Program-made: the position numbers and the translations under genes | From: Mytilus californianus | Taxonomy: Eukaryota > Mollusca > Bivalvia > Mytilida > Mytilidae | DNA length: 64,000 nucleotides | Assembly: GCF_021869535.1 (NCBI RefSeq) | Contig: NW_026262690.1 | Location: forward strand, 90,007,995 to 90,071,994 | Reading direction: 5' to 3' | Part shown: positions 46,078-59,879 of the stretch, piece after piece | Layout: each line of letters opens with the position of its first letter | Numbering within the stretch: the first letter of the stretch is position 1 | Notes under the pieces: generated by a model | Told to the model about the DNA's origin: nothing | The model's database searches: none | Seen by the model: the letters and a program-made list of their open reading frames with translations, nothing else

Positions 46078-47051
46078 ATCTATCTTTTTAGTTCCATTTT
46101 ATATGTTTTGTGCATAAGTATAACATATAACATAGGAAATTGTAAATATAGTGAAATTCTTCAATCAATCATTTTAAAAGGATTTTAGTTCAATTGATAA
46201 ATGAATAGATTGATACGATCCGAAGAGCTAGATTTGCCGTATTTGGTAAACAGATTCCTCAATCATAGTATGAAGTTAAAGTCTGGGTCAATGTTATTGA
46301 ACTCATCGTCATTGTTTAATAACCGCGTAAAAATGTTTTTCACTTGGATGTTTTCAGCGATTGTGAGCAATAAGGCAACTATATTTGGTTTCAATTTATG
46401 CAAGATAAACATCTGTCAGATGCAGAGTTCTGACCTTGACCTCATTTTCACGGTTTATTGGTTTATATTTATTTCGTTTCTCGGATAATATAAGTTCATT
46501 TTGTGTATTGAAAGGCACACATGTCCGTCTGATAGGGTTAACCTGCTCTTGGTTTAATTTAATTTCTAAGATCATTTATAATGTTTGCACGAAGACCTCA
46601 ACCTTAAAGACTTTCAATATAAAATTCAAATGATAATGAGTTAACCAGGAAAAAATTTCATCCTACGCACTCTTTGTAAGGCTCGCTATAACTGCTCTTT
46701 GTAAGGCTCGCTATAACTGCTTGAGGTTATTATACCTCTCTTCAAGGAAAATGTAAGAATGTACTGGTTTTAACCTCTGCCAATACCACAAAATGTTCGG
46801 AAACTACAAATCAAAGCTTCCTAAAATGTTGTATCAAGCTTCATGTAAGCATGCAATTCCGTGTAACTTAGTGTTTACACACCAATCGCTATTCATTTTC
46901 CTGACTTCTATATTCTTATGCGTAAATAATGACCATTGTATGAAATTTTCGTCGCATATCATCCTGGAATTTGGTATTGATACTGATAACGGGGATATAA
47001 ATAGTGAGCAATATCCCACAGTACATAAACTACTTCTACGGTGTTTTTAAC

Positions 47052-49472
47052 GGCATACTGTAAAACATGGTATGGTACGATGGTATGGTATGTGTTATGG
47101 TATGGTGGTATGGTACGAATACCACCATACCATGGCATGCGTGAATGGTACCATGGTAAGGTATGATGGTATGGTACAAATAACTATACCGTGGTATAAT
47201 TTGATGGTATGAAGCATGGTATTGTTTTTTGATATAGGAAATTTTGAAAAGTTAATTAAGGCAATTTTGAAACATGATTTTTTTTAATTGGCTGACATTA
47301 TGTATCTGTTTTATTTATGAAAAGAAAATATTACTAAAAAAAGTGGATGTAGACAAAACAGATCACTTACATAAATTTGTGAACAGAAAACAAGAGAAAA
47401 CTCAATTTACACATCTTAGATAACAATAAAGTTAAGATAAGATAAATATTATGTCCCGTCCTAAAACATTGAAAATTCTGTCAATTAGTCTTTGAAATTT
47501 TGGGAAGTGCTGCATATCTTATGATTATAAGCTAGATAATGTAGTTAAAGTTGTATTGCTTAACCTTCTGTCAATGACCAACTTTTATATTGTTTTGAAA
47601 TATGACACTTTCAACAGTTGCATATTCTGTGTGTCTACATATATGCCCAAGAAATCACATTTAAAAAATGTTAATAAAAGGTGAATGCATCTGCTGCATC
47701 AATTAGAAAACACCATACTTTCAAATTAAACTGTCACTCATATAATACTATGTTAGTTGATAGATACCTCATGTTTTTATATGTGAAAATTGTTGCACTA
47801 AGGAATAGTTAATACACAATATCAATCAAAGAGTGTGTCTTCTTTTATTATTATTTATGATTTATATTTCATTTGTTGTAGAATAAAAAATATACATGTA
47901 TGAAAAATCTGTTAACTCAGTCCCTTCACACTATCTACAAATATAAACAAAACACTGGTCTTTAACAATGCAAATGCACATGCAAACCATTTAATTATTT
48001 TAGTGAAATATAAAACTACGTGTACCGGTACTAATTACTCCTCCAAACTGAATATTTTCTTAAATCTAGATAATTGCTTCGCAGCAAAAAAAAAAAAAAA
48101 TCTTCATTTTAACCTCAATAATTTAAAAGCTTTGACTTTCATGGAAATAAAATCTTAATTTCAATATCAAACTTTTATAAGATAGTATTAGCATATAATA
48201 AACAACAACAAAAAAACCGACATACATTCCAAATATCTTTACAGAAAGAGTATACTTATATTTATATGTAATAATTCATTGATCAAGCAAATCTTTTTGA
48301 TTCTGTTGAAATTGACTCACCACATATGGTGCTACATACACTAATGCTTGAACAAAAAAGGTATTTTTTGACTTGATGCATTGTTTAGACAGATGAAAAT
48401 AAATATTGTTTATTTCTCCATATAATTTTGTGCAATCTTTGAAATATTCATGTCTCCCTCTAGAAACAACAACTAAATCCCCTGGTGGTTTGGGTATTTG
48501 TCCTTCATGTTTTAAGTTTCCCTTTATCCATAGCATTTCGACACTTTATTGTCACAATCTTTTAAGAAAATATATTATATATCCTCCATCGGGTGGTCTT
48601 GGAGCTGGAACTTTTGGTTGGTCATGATCATCCAAATACGTTAAATTTTTAATGGCCTCCCCTTTACGCTTCTGTTGTGCTTTATGTGGCTTTTTACCTC
48701 TTCCGCAAGGCATATTTATATTTGCAAGACCTGTACGATTTAAATTAATGGTTTTGGTTAACAATATTTCAAGTAAATTACAGTGTTCTGCTGCTGTAGT
48801 GGAATGGGAGCATACTTTACACAGTTCCCATATTGGACAGTTACTGTCACATGCTACTTGACTGTGCAAAGTAAAGTTACCAAATGAGGTTTTTCAGCAT
48901 TGGTAGAGCTGGTGATAAAGTATTTGCCAACGATGTTTGATGCTCCGGGTTTCCCAGGGAATGAAACTATATCAGATCTACTATGATATCAATTTCATTT
49001 TTTTCTAACTATTTTCTGAAGTTCTTAACTTACTTAATTATCCTGACTGAAGAACTGACTTATCTTTTGAATGTGTGTGGGCCATTCTTTTCTAAATTAA
49101 TTGTTTTGATTCTAAATGTCTGTGAGAAACATTCAAAAGGGAATTGAAACAATAAATATTTTTTTACATCGTGTTTCAATACTCTTGTTCCTGTTTCTCA
49201 TTGAAAAAAAGTTTGTTTTGGAATAGGTCAAAAAGAAAAGAAAACAGATAATAAATAAAATCCTGTTTCAGAATAGGTTTATTAATTTTTCTAAATTTCC
49301 TACTTCAAAAAACCATACCATGCTTCATACCATGGTATGGTAATTTGTACCATACCACCATACCATACCATGGTACCATTCATGTATACCATGGTATGGT
49401 GGTATTCGTACCATACCACTATACCATAACACATACCATATCACCGTACCATACCATGTTTTACAGTATGCC
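47052..49472 (-). mobile_element. Mutator-like DNA transposon, 2.4 kb, 9-bp TSD, degenerate
   Basis: Ends GGCATACTGTAAAACATGG and its complement. The TIRs run about 200 bp and are rich in CCATACCA/TGGTATGG. A 9-bp duplication GTTTTTAAC flanks it (47043-47051, 49473-49481). The interior carries remnants of a transposase C-terminus on the minus strand. Confidence 0.85.
48276..48869 (-). pseudogene. Transposase C-terminus with SWIM-like zinc motif (two broken frames)
   Basis: The frame 48869-48552 has CDSNCPIWELCKVCSH, a C-x-C...C-x-H SWIM-type signature, then basic CGRGKKPHKAQQKRKG and LTYLDDHDQPKVPAPRPP. The frame 48536-48276 has PKPPGDLVVVSRGRHEYF and NNIYFHLSKQCI. The two sets belong together at the C-terminus of MULE-type invertebrate transposases, separated here by a stop. 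The catalytic DDE part is missing. Confidence 0.6.
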
Positions 49473-49481
49473 GTTTTTAAC

Positions 49482-51130
49482 GACATTTGACTACCCATGA
49501 GTGTCTCGCACAGTTGGATGCTACATCTGGTAATATAATAGTATAATATATATGTATATATGTCTCTGGTGGCAAAAGGTGTAAGTGACACTTCCTTAGC
49601 TTTGTAGATGAATCATTGATTTTCATTAGCTCTTTTAGTGGAACACCCTAGTAGTGTTGATAATAGTTGTGGCTTATGTTACCAGGGGTGACGGATTCAG
49701 TCTCCGGCTGTTACAATGGCAATGCTCTGTTTTATTTGGCATGATGGTTAGAATTATAATAATTCATGCATAATTTGCATAATAAGAAATCATTTACTAT
49801 GATTGGTCACAAGAGCTTCTGGTAGTATTTTTTTGTGGTAGAATTTTTAAAATGTCGTATCAAACAAGTTCCCCAGATTTTTATCAGTATTGTTTGGTAT
49901 CTTGTTATATCTATTGATTTGTTCAATATTCAAAGTTCTGATCAAGCAATTAATCAAGGAATTACTAAAACACTCTGCTAATTTTTATTGCATACACCAT
50001 ACTTTCATTATACTGTTTATTATGAGTTACACTAAAATCACCTTGGTACCTAGTCTATTTGTCGTTTATATTGAAAAAGACGGATGAAAGATACCAAAGG
50101 GACATTCAAACTCATAAGTCGAAAGTAAACTGACAACGCCATGGCAAATAGACAAAAGACAAACAAACAGCACACAAAACACAACATAGAAAACTGAAGA
50201 CTGAGCAACAGAAACCCCACCAAAAACCGGAGATGATCCCAGGTGTTGCCGAAAGGTAAGCAGATACTGCTCCACTCATGGCACCGTCGTGAAGTCTTGA
50301 GTTCTTATTTTATGGGTGCTTATCTAATACATGACGATTTTTTTTGTCGCAGGTAAAATGGATTTGTTTTTTCATTATTATCTGTGATTTTTCTCGTTAA
50401 CTTACTTTTACTGATGAACATTTCGCAAGGTATCATTTATTTTACTAGTAATCAGGATAATTAGGGAAATACTAATAACATTGGTTGGTCCCATTGAAAG
50501 TCTGTGTACATAGTGATTGTGATGTCGGGAATTTCGCTGGTAGTTTTAACTGTAATTTTTATTCCATTTATAGAATTTCAGAATATATTAGGGTTAAGGT
50601 CTTTACTGTTGGATTTATATGCATGTCTAGAATCAATTCAATGACGATATGACTTTGACGCTTATGAAATAGCATTGATATAAAAATTAATACAAAAACC
50701 AAACAATCTACCGTTAAAGGTCAATATACGGTTTTCGATAATAGCCAATATGTCTAGCTCTTGAATGCCTGAGTCCAAAAAGTTGGGAATAAATTTGATA
50801 TTGACTATAAGCTATCCTATTGCATTCCCTAAATGACAAACAAAAAAGTAAGATAAGATTTAGGACAGGCGCAATGTTGACCTATGCAATTGTGATTAAG
50901 CTAAGGTCGCAGCTACCACAAGCAAAGTTGATCTAAAACGCATTCGGCTTTTTTATTTAGGCTCTTTTGGTTTATAAGTTCTCCGATGTTTCATACTTTT
51001 AGTTTTCAAAACTTCCGATCTCCATTTTACTTGATGAATGTTTTTCAAGAAACACATGTTGGTTTCAGTATATAACTTAACACCGAAAGTGTAGTGTGAT
51101 CGCAACATAAAAGCAATGACGAAAGATAAA
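49482..51130. other. No gene recognised; contains a dispersed repeat at 50090-50285
   Basis: Positions 50090-50285 (CAAAGGGACATTCAAACTCA, CAACATAGAAAACTGAAGAC) recur at 15220-15420 and reversed at 60705-60890. The rest is AT-rich and unassigned. Confidence 0.5.
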
Positions 51131-54095
51131 GGGAAATCATTTTATTAAATCTTTGTATCATTATAAAAACTTTTTAAACACTAGAAGACAGATAATAAGA
51201 AGTCACTATTAAATTTTGAAAAATTTCAAATTCTTCCAACGGTTATGCTTCTTCATCCTGTAAATACAAAAGTACTTTTATCAAAATATATGTATTTGAT
51301 TAAACTTGAATTAGCTGAAAACAAATACAATATATTGTTTACTGTTGAATTTTATCTTATATCTTATAGTTTCTTCTAGCCCACTGTTTACATTATACTT
51401 TCCACATTCTATATTGTAAATGTATATCTAGTGTCTTTCATTTCGCGATTTTATAAAGAAAACATGTATAGAAACATGCGTGCAACTGTTTTTAGTTGAT
51501 CGAATAAAGAGTATACTTTTGTGTATCTATATGTAAATATTACTTCATTAAGACATGTATGCCCATACATAACATCAACCAAGAATCCAGAGTTCGTAAA
51601 TATTCGTTGACGGATATATGTACGATGTGTTGGTGTCTCAACTCACTAGCACATAATTTCGCTGTTTTGGAAATTTAGTTCCCAGTTTAGTCTTCATGTG
51701 GATTGGCATGGCGGGTGATGGGTGCATAGCAGGAAACGCTTACCCTTTCGTCGCACCAGCCTCGCTGCTTAAGGAGTTCTGGCGATTCCCTCATTTTTTT
51801 TTGTTAATTGATTTGTCTCGTCTTAATCGATTTACGAGATTTGAACATCGGTAAACTTCATTCATCTCAAGTATCATAACTCCACCGTTCGAAATTAACA
51901 GTAATGTGTTTTTTTTCAAACAATAAGTTTGCCTAAGTCGAATATTTAATATGTCGGAAAGTGAACAATAATCTCAAAAAGTAAAATAACAAAACTACCG
52001 AACTCCATGGAAAATTCCAAACGGAAAGTCCTTTATCAAATGGCAAAATCAAAAGTTCACAACAAACACAACAAACGAATGGAAAACAACTGTCATATTC
52101 CTGACTTGGTACAGGCATTTCCTTATGTAGAAAATGGTGGATTAAACCTGGTTTTATAGCTAGCTAAACCTCTCACTTGAATTACAGTCGCATAGAATTC
52201 CATTATATTGACAAAAATGTGTTAGCAAAACAAAAAGGCATAACTCTTGCTAACTTATAAACCATATAAAATTTAAGAAAAGTACAGAAAAAGCACTTGT
52301 ATAAACCTTAAACACCTAGAATGGAAGAGTCTAAATCGGATTTACATTTAATAGTAGATATGTCAACGTATAATGTTCCGCCTAACAAAAGTTCCTCTGG
52401 ATACTTTGCTATAAACAATGTTATAATATCTGTTCCTATTGGAACAAATATTCCGTACCCTTTATTCCGCCAGGAACAAATATTGTAATAATTCTTTCTG
52501 TGGAATTAATATTCCAGAATACTTCTTCCATTTGGAACTAATATTATAAACAAGCTTCTATTTCATGACAGATAACAGTACTCAGTCTGATATTTTCACT
52601 GGCCGATTAAATGGTAGTAACGTGATTTAATCATTAATTTATTACACATTGTTTTGTAACTTTTGGGTAAATTTTTATTTTTGAACTTCAACTTTTCAAA
52701 GCAAGGATTTTTCATTTTGTAATTCAGTTGATTAACATAGATAATATAATAAAACTTGGTTGTACAAAATTCATGCCTATGTTGGACCTCTCTTTAATAC
52801 AATACATTAATAAGACAGGAGCTACTAACCATAGTTTTAAAATATTTGAAATAAAGGTAGTAGTTTTCAGCCATGTATTTTGTTCTTTGAAATTGAGAGT
52901 AATGGTATTTGCTTGCCGTTTTTTTTCAACCCCATTCTGGACCCCCTGATTCTAACTTTTAGTTAATATAACATCAACTTTAATCCTACAAAAGGTTAAA
53001 AGTTCGGGGTACAATAAGTAAACGAAAGAGATCTTTTATCGAAATGTGATAGTTTCAGATATCTTAGATAATTATTTTGCGTTGAAAAACAATTCAAACT
53101 ACTCGAAAAGGTTTATAAGAAAAGAAAAAAAAATGTATTAGTTATTTTCTGTGTCCATATTCTTTTATCTGAATGCAACATAATGTTTATTTAGCAATAA
53201 TTACATTACATGTATGTTTCATTATAATACGTTATTTTGATTGGCTAACAGCAATCTCGCGTCATTCTGAAATTAACCTTCATTTCAAAATGAAATGTAA
53301 CATTCATGATGACACGAGCTTCTACAATAAAGTGCACAGGTAAATAAAAGAAAAACTTGATAGAAATCGTGCGCACATTTTTAGAATGAAGCGCTTCCGC
53401 GCTTCATACAAAATGTACTTCGGTCAACGCTTTTACACCCCAATAAATTTACAAAAAGGAGCATTCAATTCTTAAATAACAATTCGAGAATATTCGTTTG
53501 AATTGATCTTAACATATATTACATATGCTTACCCATCATTATATTTTTTACCATGGTACCTGGAATGCAATAAATTAAAACATATTAAGATGTAATCTAA
53601 AAAGCAAAACGTTTAGCTAGCTGTAAAACAGGTTTAATCAACCATTTTCTACATAATGAAATGCCCGTACCAAGTCGGGAATATGACAGTTGTTTTCCAT
53701 TCGTTTGATGTTTTTGAGCTTTTGATTTTGCCATTTGATGAATGACTTTCTGTTTTGAATTTTCCTTGGAGTTCGGTATTTTTGCTATTTTACTTTTAAA
53801 TATTTCATAAAATTCATAACAAATATAAAATTCAAATATTTTTAATCACCTAAAGAATAATCTAGCATAAGTCATACATAGAGAGTGAAATGAATTAAAA
53901 TTCAATATACAGCTTACCTTCTTGTTTATCTCCAGAAGTTTTGCTGCTGACTTCTTTTCCAGATTTGTCCTTATCGTCTGGTGATTTAGGTTCTTCCGTG
54001 CTATTTCTTCTGTCTGCTGATGACTTGCCTTTACCATGTCCAGACATATTTGATCGGTCTATTGCGAAATTATTAAGATCTGATATATGAAACAT
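51130..54095 (-). CDS. Possible small gene: Lys/Ser-rich N-terminal exon and short 3' exon
   Basis: The first exon would be 53918-54047 (ATG 54045-54047), giving MSGHGKGKSSADRRNSTEE and a KDKSGKEVSSKTSGDKQE tail, followed by a good donor GTAAGCTG. An in-frame upstream ATG at 54093 would add 16 residues. A terminal exon ending at 51257 has acceptor TTTACAG, reads GATGAAGAAGCATAA in one frame, and is followed by AATAAA (minus) at about 51141. Joined directly, the phases give a stop after one residue; an unseen middle exon would allow a DEEA end. Charged low-complexity product, family unknown. Confidence 0.35.
51970..52235 (+). repeat. Dispersed repeat, second copy of the 24305-24560 family
   Basis: Same CCTTATGTAGAAAATGGTGG and TTATAGCTAGCTAAACC blocks. 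A third, inverted copy is at 53600-53800, so the two flank a possible intron of the small gene. Confidence 0.75.
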
Positions 54096-54684
54096 TTTGG
54101 AAAAAATTACTTATGCCATAAGTATTTATACTAGTCTGTATTATTATTGAAAAGTGAATAAAGTACTAGAAGCTTGTTTGCTATTTTTACATATATAGCA
54201 TTCAACACTATTTCACAATAACTTTTGTTTAATTATAATTTGTGCAGAAACTATTGATTTCTGTACGTTTTATTTATAATAAAATCAATTGCTTTCAATT
54301 GAAATTAACAAAGACATTTTCTAAATATGTAAAACATTGATCATTTAACATGTTCAACCAAATCAAGTATATAAAAAATAGTATTTTTCTGTTCAATGCA
54401 TACTTACATGTAAATTACAAAAAACGCAGTATAAAAGATTATGTCTTCTGTTAGCTTTATATAAGTAAAACAGACACAGGACACGCCCATTATGGAAAGA
54501 CATACATTGACCAATAGAAAAGGTTCATACTTTAGAAACTTATCGTTTATTATTTATCTCTTGAAAATTTATTTTTTCTAGGAAAATGCATTACGTGGCA
54601 TGTTTTCTTTACTTGAACTTATTCCGGGAATTTATATCAAAATACATCTTAGATATTGTTAATTGTAATTCCTATTAATACTAT

Positions 54685-57005
54685 CACGGTAGGTATAGTG
54701 TCCGGCTAGGATCGTGGTTTTTCGAGTGAATCTATCCATTTTTTTCGAGTGTAGATCGGGCTTTTTCGAGTGATAAAACATGCGATCATGTCAATTAACT
54801 ACTAATTCGTAATTATAATAGTTTTTACGTGACTACCCATCTTATTTTGAATGCTATACATGTTTTGAGTAAAAAAGAAGCACGATTTCCTTGTATTTAA
54901 CAATTTTTATATAAAAATTCAGTGTTTGTTATTGTCCGGGCTTTTTCGAGAGGAACTGTAAAACCGTCCGGGTTTTTAAACAAATGGTCCGGGTTTTTTA
55001 ACGAAAATTTTAATAAGAAAAAAGTTATTTCTGACTTTAAAAAATTACTTTTCTAGTATATAAATGTAATCATAGTTAATGAATGAAAATATCGTATATT
55101 CTCAATAAATCACCAAAACATATTACTACGTTGATCAAAATTAACCTTTTTCAATTTAATGCAAGTTTTTTGTTCGGAAAACGTTCTACCACAACTTTCC
55201 AGTATTGAATTGGAAATTATTGGATCCTTTATAAAAAGGTCTTAAGAACATAGTGCAGGAGACTCATAATCTTTGTAACTTCATTTTATGGTATTTTTGT
55301 TGTCACAGTTAATAATATTTTTCGTGGTGAACCCCGGAGTTTTTATACGGTATGTATTATGGTATACCGTTGTCCGTCCGTCGTCAGCATGTCGGACAGA
55401 ACTAAAAAACGCTTTAACCAATTTACATGAAACTTCGTTGAATTTTTTTTATCTATTGAGGTATCCTCCCTTTCGAATTTTATAAATTTTAGATTTTACG
55501 TTTTCGAGTTATAGGATTTTATTAAACAAACTAGAGGCTCTAAAGAGCCTGTGTCGCTCACCTTGGTCTATGTGCTGCAGTGCATATTAAACAATGGACA
55601 CTCTTCTACATTAAAGACAAGAATATAATTCTGTTTTGGTGATGGTGACTTGTTTGTAGATCTTACTTTACTGAACATTCTTGCTGTTTACAGTTATCTC
55701 TATCTATAATGAACTTGTTCCATAAGTATTAAATTTCAACTGATTTTTATAGTTCGTTCTTATGTTGTACTGTTACACCACTGTACCAGGTTAGGGGGAT
55801 GGTTGGGATCCCGCTAACATGTTTAACCCCGCCACATTCTGTATGTATGTGCCTGTCCCAAGTCAGGAGCCTGTTATTCAATGGTTGTCGTTTGTTGATG
55901 TGTATATATTTGTTTTTCGTTTATTTTTTTACATAAATTAGGCCGTTAGCTTTCTCGTTTGAATTGTTTTACATTTGTCATTTCGAGGCCTTTTATAGCT
56001 GACTATGCGGTATGGGCTTTGCTCATTGTTGAAGGCCGTACGGTGGGCTATAGTTGTTAATTTTTGTGTCATTTGGTCTCTTGTGGAGAGTTGTCTCATT
56101 ATCTTCTTTTTTTATATGTAATAAAAAATATTCTACTAAAAGACACTTTATCCGACCAGTTTTTATTCCCATTGACAATAATATCTGAATTAAATTTCAT
56201 ATATAGTTAACAATGAAATGAATAATTCATCAGCTTAATTCACTCTTTGTACGTACGTCTCAATCCAAATTGTCTATGCTTACATTAGATTGTTGACATC
56301 ATGAATATATACTATACATGTAATTTATTAGATGTGACAAACAACAATATATACAGATGGCTGATACTTGTTTATAAAGTCTAAGTGTTAGTACACCTTT
56401 ATTAAACTGATGAATTCATTGGTTTCGTGCATTAAAAAGTACATAATTTGAACCCTTTTTTATTGTTTTTAAACGTGAATACACTGACACACAACATTCT
56501 AAGCTATAGGAAATTTGTATAATCACTCGATAAAACAAGGACGCACTCGAAAAAGCCCAGACTGCTCTCGAAAAAACCCGAACACATAGAAATGAATTTA
56601 GTCTCAAAATATCGTTTTTCAATACAACAACAAGACTTTTTGTAAAGTGTCTGTATATCTAAGGATATATGGATTCCATGTATGCATTTCCAACGACGTT
56701 TGCATTGGTATGTGTATAAGAATGGCTTTATTCTGTTTTTGGAATAAAAGCATTGTAAGGCTTAATTCAACTTTTTGAACGAAAAATAATGTCGGATTGA
56801 TAATATCTTTTTATCTCAAATACTAACACACCTTGTATATCCTTGTATATTAAACTCAAGCTTCTATGTCACGTCTTTTCAGAAAGTAAGTCTGTTTGTT
56901 TACATTTTTGATCATATTCACTCGAAAAAAATTGGACACACTCGAAAAAACCCGATCAAATCACCCGAAAAACCACGATCCTAGCCGGACACTATACCTA
57001 CCGTG
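54685..57005. mobile_element. 2.3-kb DNA element with CACGGTAGG ends and 5-bp TSD
   Basis: TIR start CACGGTAGGTATAGTGTCCG; the right end (57005) is its complement, and matching continues through GGCTAGGATCGTGGTTTTTC. ACTAT flanks both ends (54680-54684, 57006-57010). Repeated CTCGAAAAA...CCCG motifs cluster near both ends in inverted orientation, like transposase-binding sites. The inside has no transposase and is itself invaded by a ~480-bp repeat (55738-56118). CAC termini with a 5-bp duplication are a Transib/RAG-like trait, but this assignment is inference. Confidence 0.75.
55738..56118 (+). repeat. Common ~480-bp dispersed repeat, nested in the CAC-ended element
   Basis: Blocks TTTAACCCCGCCACATTC, GAAGGCCGTACGGTG and GAGAGTTGTCTCATT are present. 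Confidence 0.8.
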
Positions 57006-57719
57006 ACTATGTTTATTTAAACTGTATACATAGGAATTTTCTTTATTCCAGTTCATTGTTTTCACGCGACCAATTTATTTGTTATGCTATAATATAATAT
57101 AATATGGCTACTCTGTTTTAGAGCAAAGGACAAGCAAATCTGTACAAAATAAATTGAGAAAGAAAATCACTAAATGGTACTATATCACTCTCGGTATTAT
57201 CCAACTGTTATGTAATTACCAACTTAAGTTCGCATTGAGATTTGACCTAATATCAAGTCCACAGACGGATGAGCAAAACTATGACTCCATATTGATTTAC
57301 TCCGGAAAAGACCATCCATGCAAAGATAGGTTATAATCAGTCAATATCTTTTTTATATACACTTCGTTTTAAATGTTCGATCGGCAAAATTTACATTAGC
57401 AAATTTTGATCAAACCCACAAGTCGAAAATCATGATTTTTTTAAAAGAGGGTTGCTGTCTCAAGGAAGCTATTAAACCAAGAGTTTCAAATGGTGAAATT
57501 GAAATTGTCCCTTTGTAAATTTAAGGACGCCACCACGAGTAGGCTGATCGTTATGGAATATCTGTTTCACAGATGACACCAGATATTTTCCTAGGAGTTC
57601 GGTATTTTTGTTGTTTTACTTTTTGGTATCCTTCGCCTCTCTTTTTGCTCTTCATTCAGCCAGATCCGAACCCCTCCTTCTGCCCCTACACTGTGTCCTA
57701 GCATTACTTGAAAGCTATA

Positions 57720-57800
57720 TTTTGTAAAGCTAAGTTGGCCAAGTGGTCTTGGGCGCTGAACACGGCGCAGGAGGTATTGGTACAGAAGCTGGGATTTTAA
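57720..57800 (+). repeat. tRNA-like sequence, possible SINE head
   Basis: TTGGCCAAGTGGTCTTGG resembles an A-box with the D-arm of class II tRNAs, and GGGATTTTAATCCCG a degenerate T-arm. It directly precedes a dispersed-repeat copy at 57835. Not a functional tRNA by inspection. Confidence 0.3.
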
Positions 57801-57834
57801 TCCCGTTGTACTTAGTGTCTTTTTTTGTTGTTGT

Positions 57835-58290
57835 AGGGATGCATAAATACCCTGCCACGTCTCGGTCTGTGTTTTTGTTACTTGTTTTTCTGCTTTGTAT
57901 CGATCTGATGAGTTAAACCCTTTTCAACTGATTTTTATAGTTTGTTCATATGTTGTTCTGTTACACCACTGTCGAGGGTTGGGCGCCCTCAAATATGTTT
58001 AACCCCGCCACATTCTGTATGTGCCTGTCCCAAGTCAGGAGCATGTCATTCAGAGGTTGTCGTTTGTTGCTGTATATCATATTTGTATTTCGTTCATTGT
58101 TTTGTACATAAATCAGGCCGTTAGTTTTCTCGTTTGAATTGTTTTACATTTGTCATTTCGGGGCCTTTTATAGCAGACTATGCTTCATTGTTGAAGGCTG
58201 TACGTTGACCTGTAGTTGTTAACTTCTATGTTATTTGGTCTCTGGTGGAGAGTTGTCTCATTTGAAATTATACTACATATTCTTATTTTT
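57835..58290 (+). repeat. Common ~480-bp dispersed repeat, copy
   Basis: Near full length from CCCTGCCACGTC to GAGAGTTGTCTCATTTG, with moderate divergence. Confidence 0.8.
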
Positions 58291-58394
58291 ATAAAAAAAA
58301 AACTCTTCTGATCTGTATTTCCTATGCACTAAAGGTCAGTTTCTGCACATTGAAACATTAACATTAATAGGGCATATGCTACAGAAAAGTTCTC

Positions 58395-59110
58395 TAGATG
58401 CGATAATGCAATGCGGTATGATTTTCAATGAGACAACTTTCCAGCAGAGTCCAAAGAAAGACGGATATTTAAGTAACTATTGGTTACCGTATAGCCTTCA
58501 ACAATGAGCAAAACCGATATCGTATAGTCAGCTAAAAAGGCCCGACATAAAACAATGTGAAACAATACACCTTATCGCTATTTGTCCGCCATTACTGGAC
58601 ATAACACAAGTTCCCGTATAATTTTGACGTCATAATAGAAAATATCTGACGCCACAATGGAAAAGTGATTGTTGTATGACGTCAAAAGTTCGAGCGGGAC
58701 TGATTCTCGGGTCAAGCGGGATTAGCGATAAGGTGTATTCAAACGAAAAAACAAACGCCCATGATTTATGACAAAACAATAAACGAAAAACAAATGACAG
58801 ACAACAACCACCGACTACCACTACATTATAGGGTCCTTACTTGGGACAGGCATATATAGAATGTATCGAAGCTTAATACGTTTGTTAGCACTCAACACTC
58901 CCCCTAACATAGAACAGTGGTGTAACAGCATATATTCTTTAAAACTCAGTTTGAAATGTCTTAACTCATCAGATTGGCACAAACCCAAAAAACTACTAAC
59001 ATAAAGACAAAAGTAACTAAGTGCTCGCCGTTACTTCAAGCTAGTTCAAAGACAAAACAACTTATTAATAGATCATATTCTCCCAGACTTGATGATGACT
59101 TGGATGAGTC
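58395..59110 (-). repeat. Reversed, longer copy of the ~480-bp dispersed repeat, interrupted
   Basis: Positions 58395-58560 and 58740-58985 carry the reversed blocks and are split by a GACGTCA-rich insert (58563-58735). TTCAAGCTAGTTCAAAG and TTCTCCCAGACTTGATGATG continue to 59110, as also seen after 43870. Confidence 0.6.
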
Positions 59111-59879
59111 ATTATTTGACCCTGCTAGTGTATCGTACATTTTGTATGTTCTTATAAGGAGAGTCGATACAGTAACAGGGGATATAATTATTAACGTAAC
59201 ATTGAACGTTCAACGTCTCGTTTACTTCTGGATTTGCTTATGATGACGGAATCTTATCACCGGACATCAAAACTTAGAAATTGCGCAAAACTTTTAAAAA
59301 AAAACGTATACAAGAAAAAAGTAGTTGTTTTACAAGATAATTTACTAATAGTTATCTCGAGCTACGTTTAAAATTTATCGGGTGACGTCTTTGAATTTTC
59401 CGATAGAGATTTAAGGCGACAACGGGGCAATTTTTTTCATTACAAATTCTTATACGGTATCACATATGTTTGTTTACAACGAAATCCGACCCAAATAAAA
59501 ATCAATGCAAGAAACGTGTAAAACAGCTAATAAAAGGTTGGCAAAATGCTCATTTTGGCATGCAATACGAAAATTCACTCATATTTTGAAGTGTAACAAT
59601 ACTGCTGACAAGTGATTTATTTATCGCTAACATGAATTTATCAAAGCCAGTAGAAAATTTCAACAAAATTACAAAAATTCCCAATTTTGAACCTCATTTT
59701 GCTCGAAAATAAGCAAGGTAACCTATGTTTTATTTTATGATATTTTAAAGATTATCTCACTTTATAACATATCTAAAAATATATAAATAACAATATAAAA
59801 AAACAGACGGTCAATTTTTAAATGGATAATATTACAAAATTGACATCATTTTTAGTAACAGTATCTAACTCTTTTCAAA

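Noticed and set aside
57720-57800. Functional tRNA gene
   Set aside because: The T-arm lacks TTCRA, the anticodon arm is unclear, and it adjoins a dispersed repeat, so a SINE relic is more likely.
58974-59243. 89-codon frame as a gene
   Set aside because: Its first half is the extension of the reversed ~480-bp repeat that also follows 43870.
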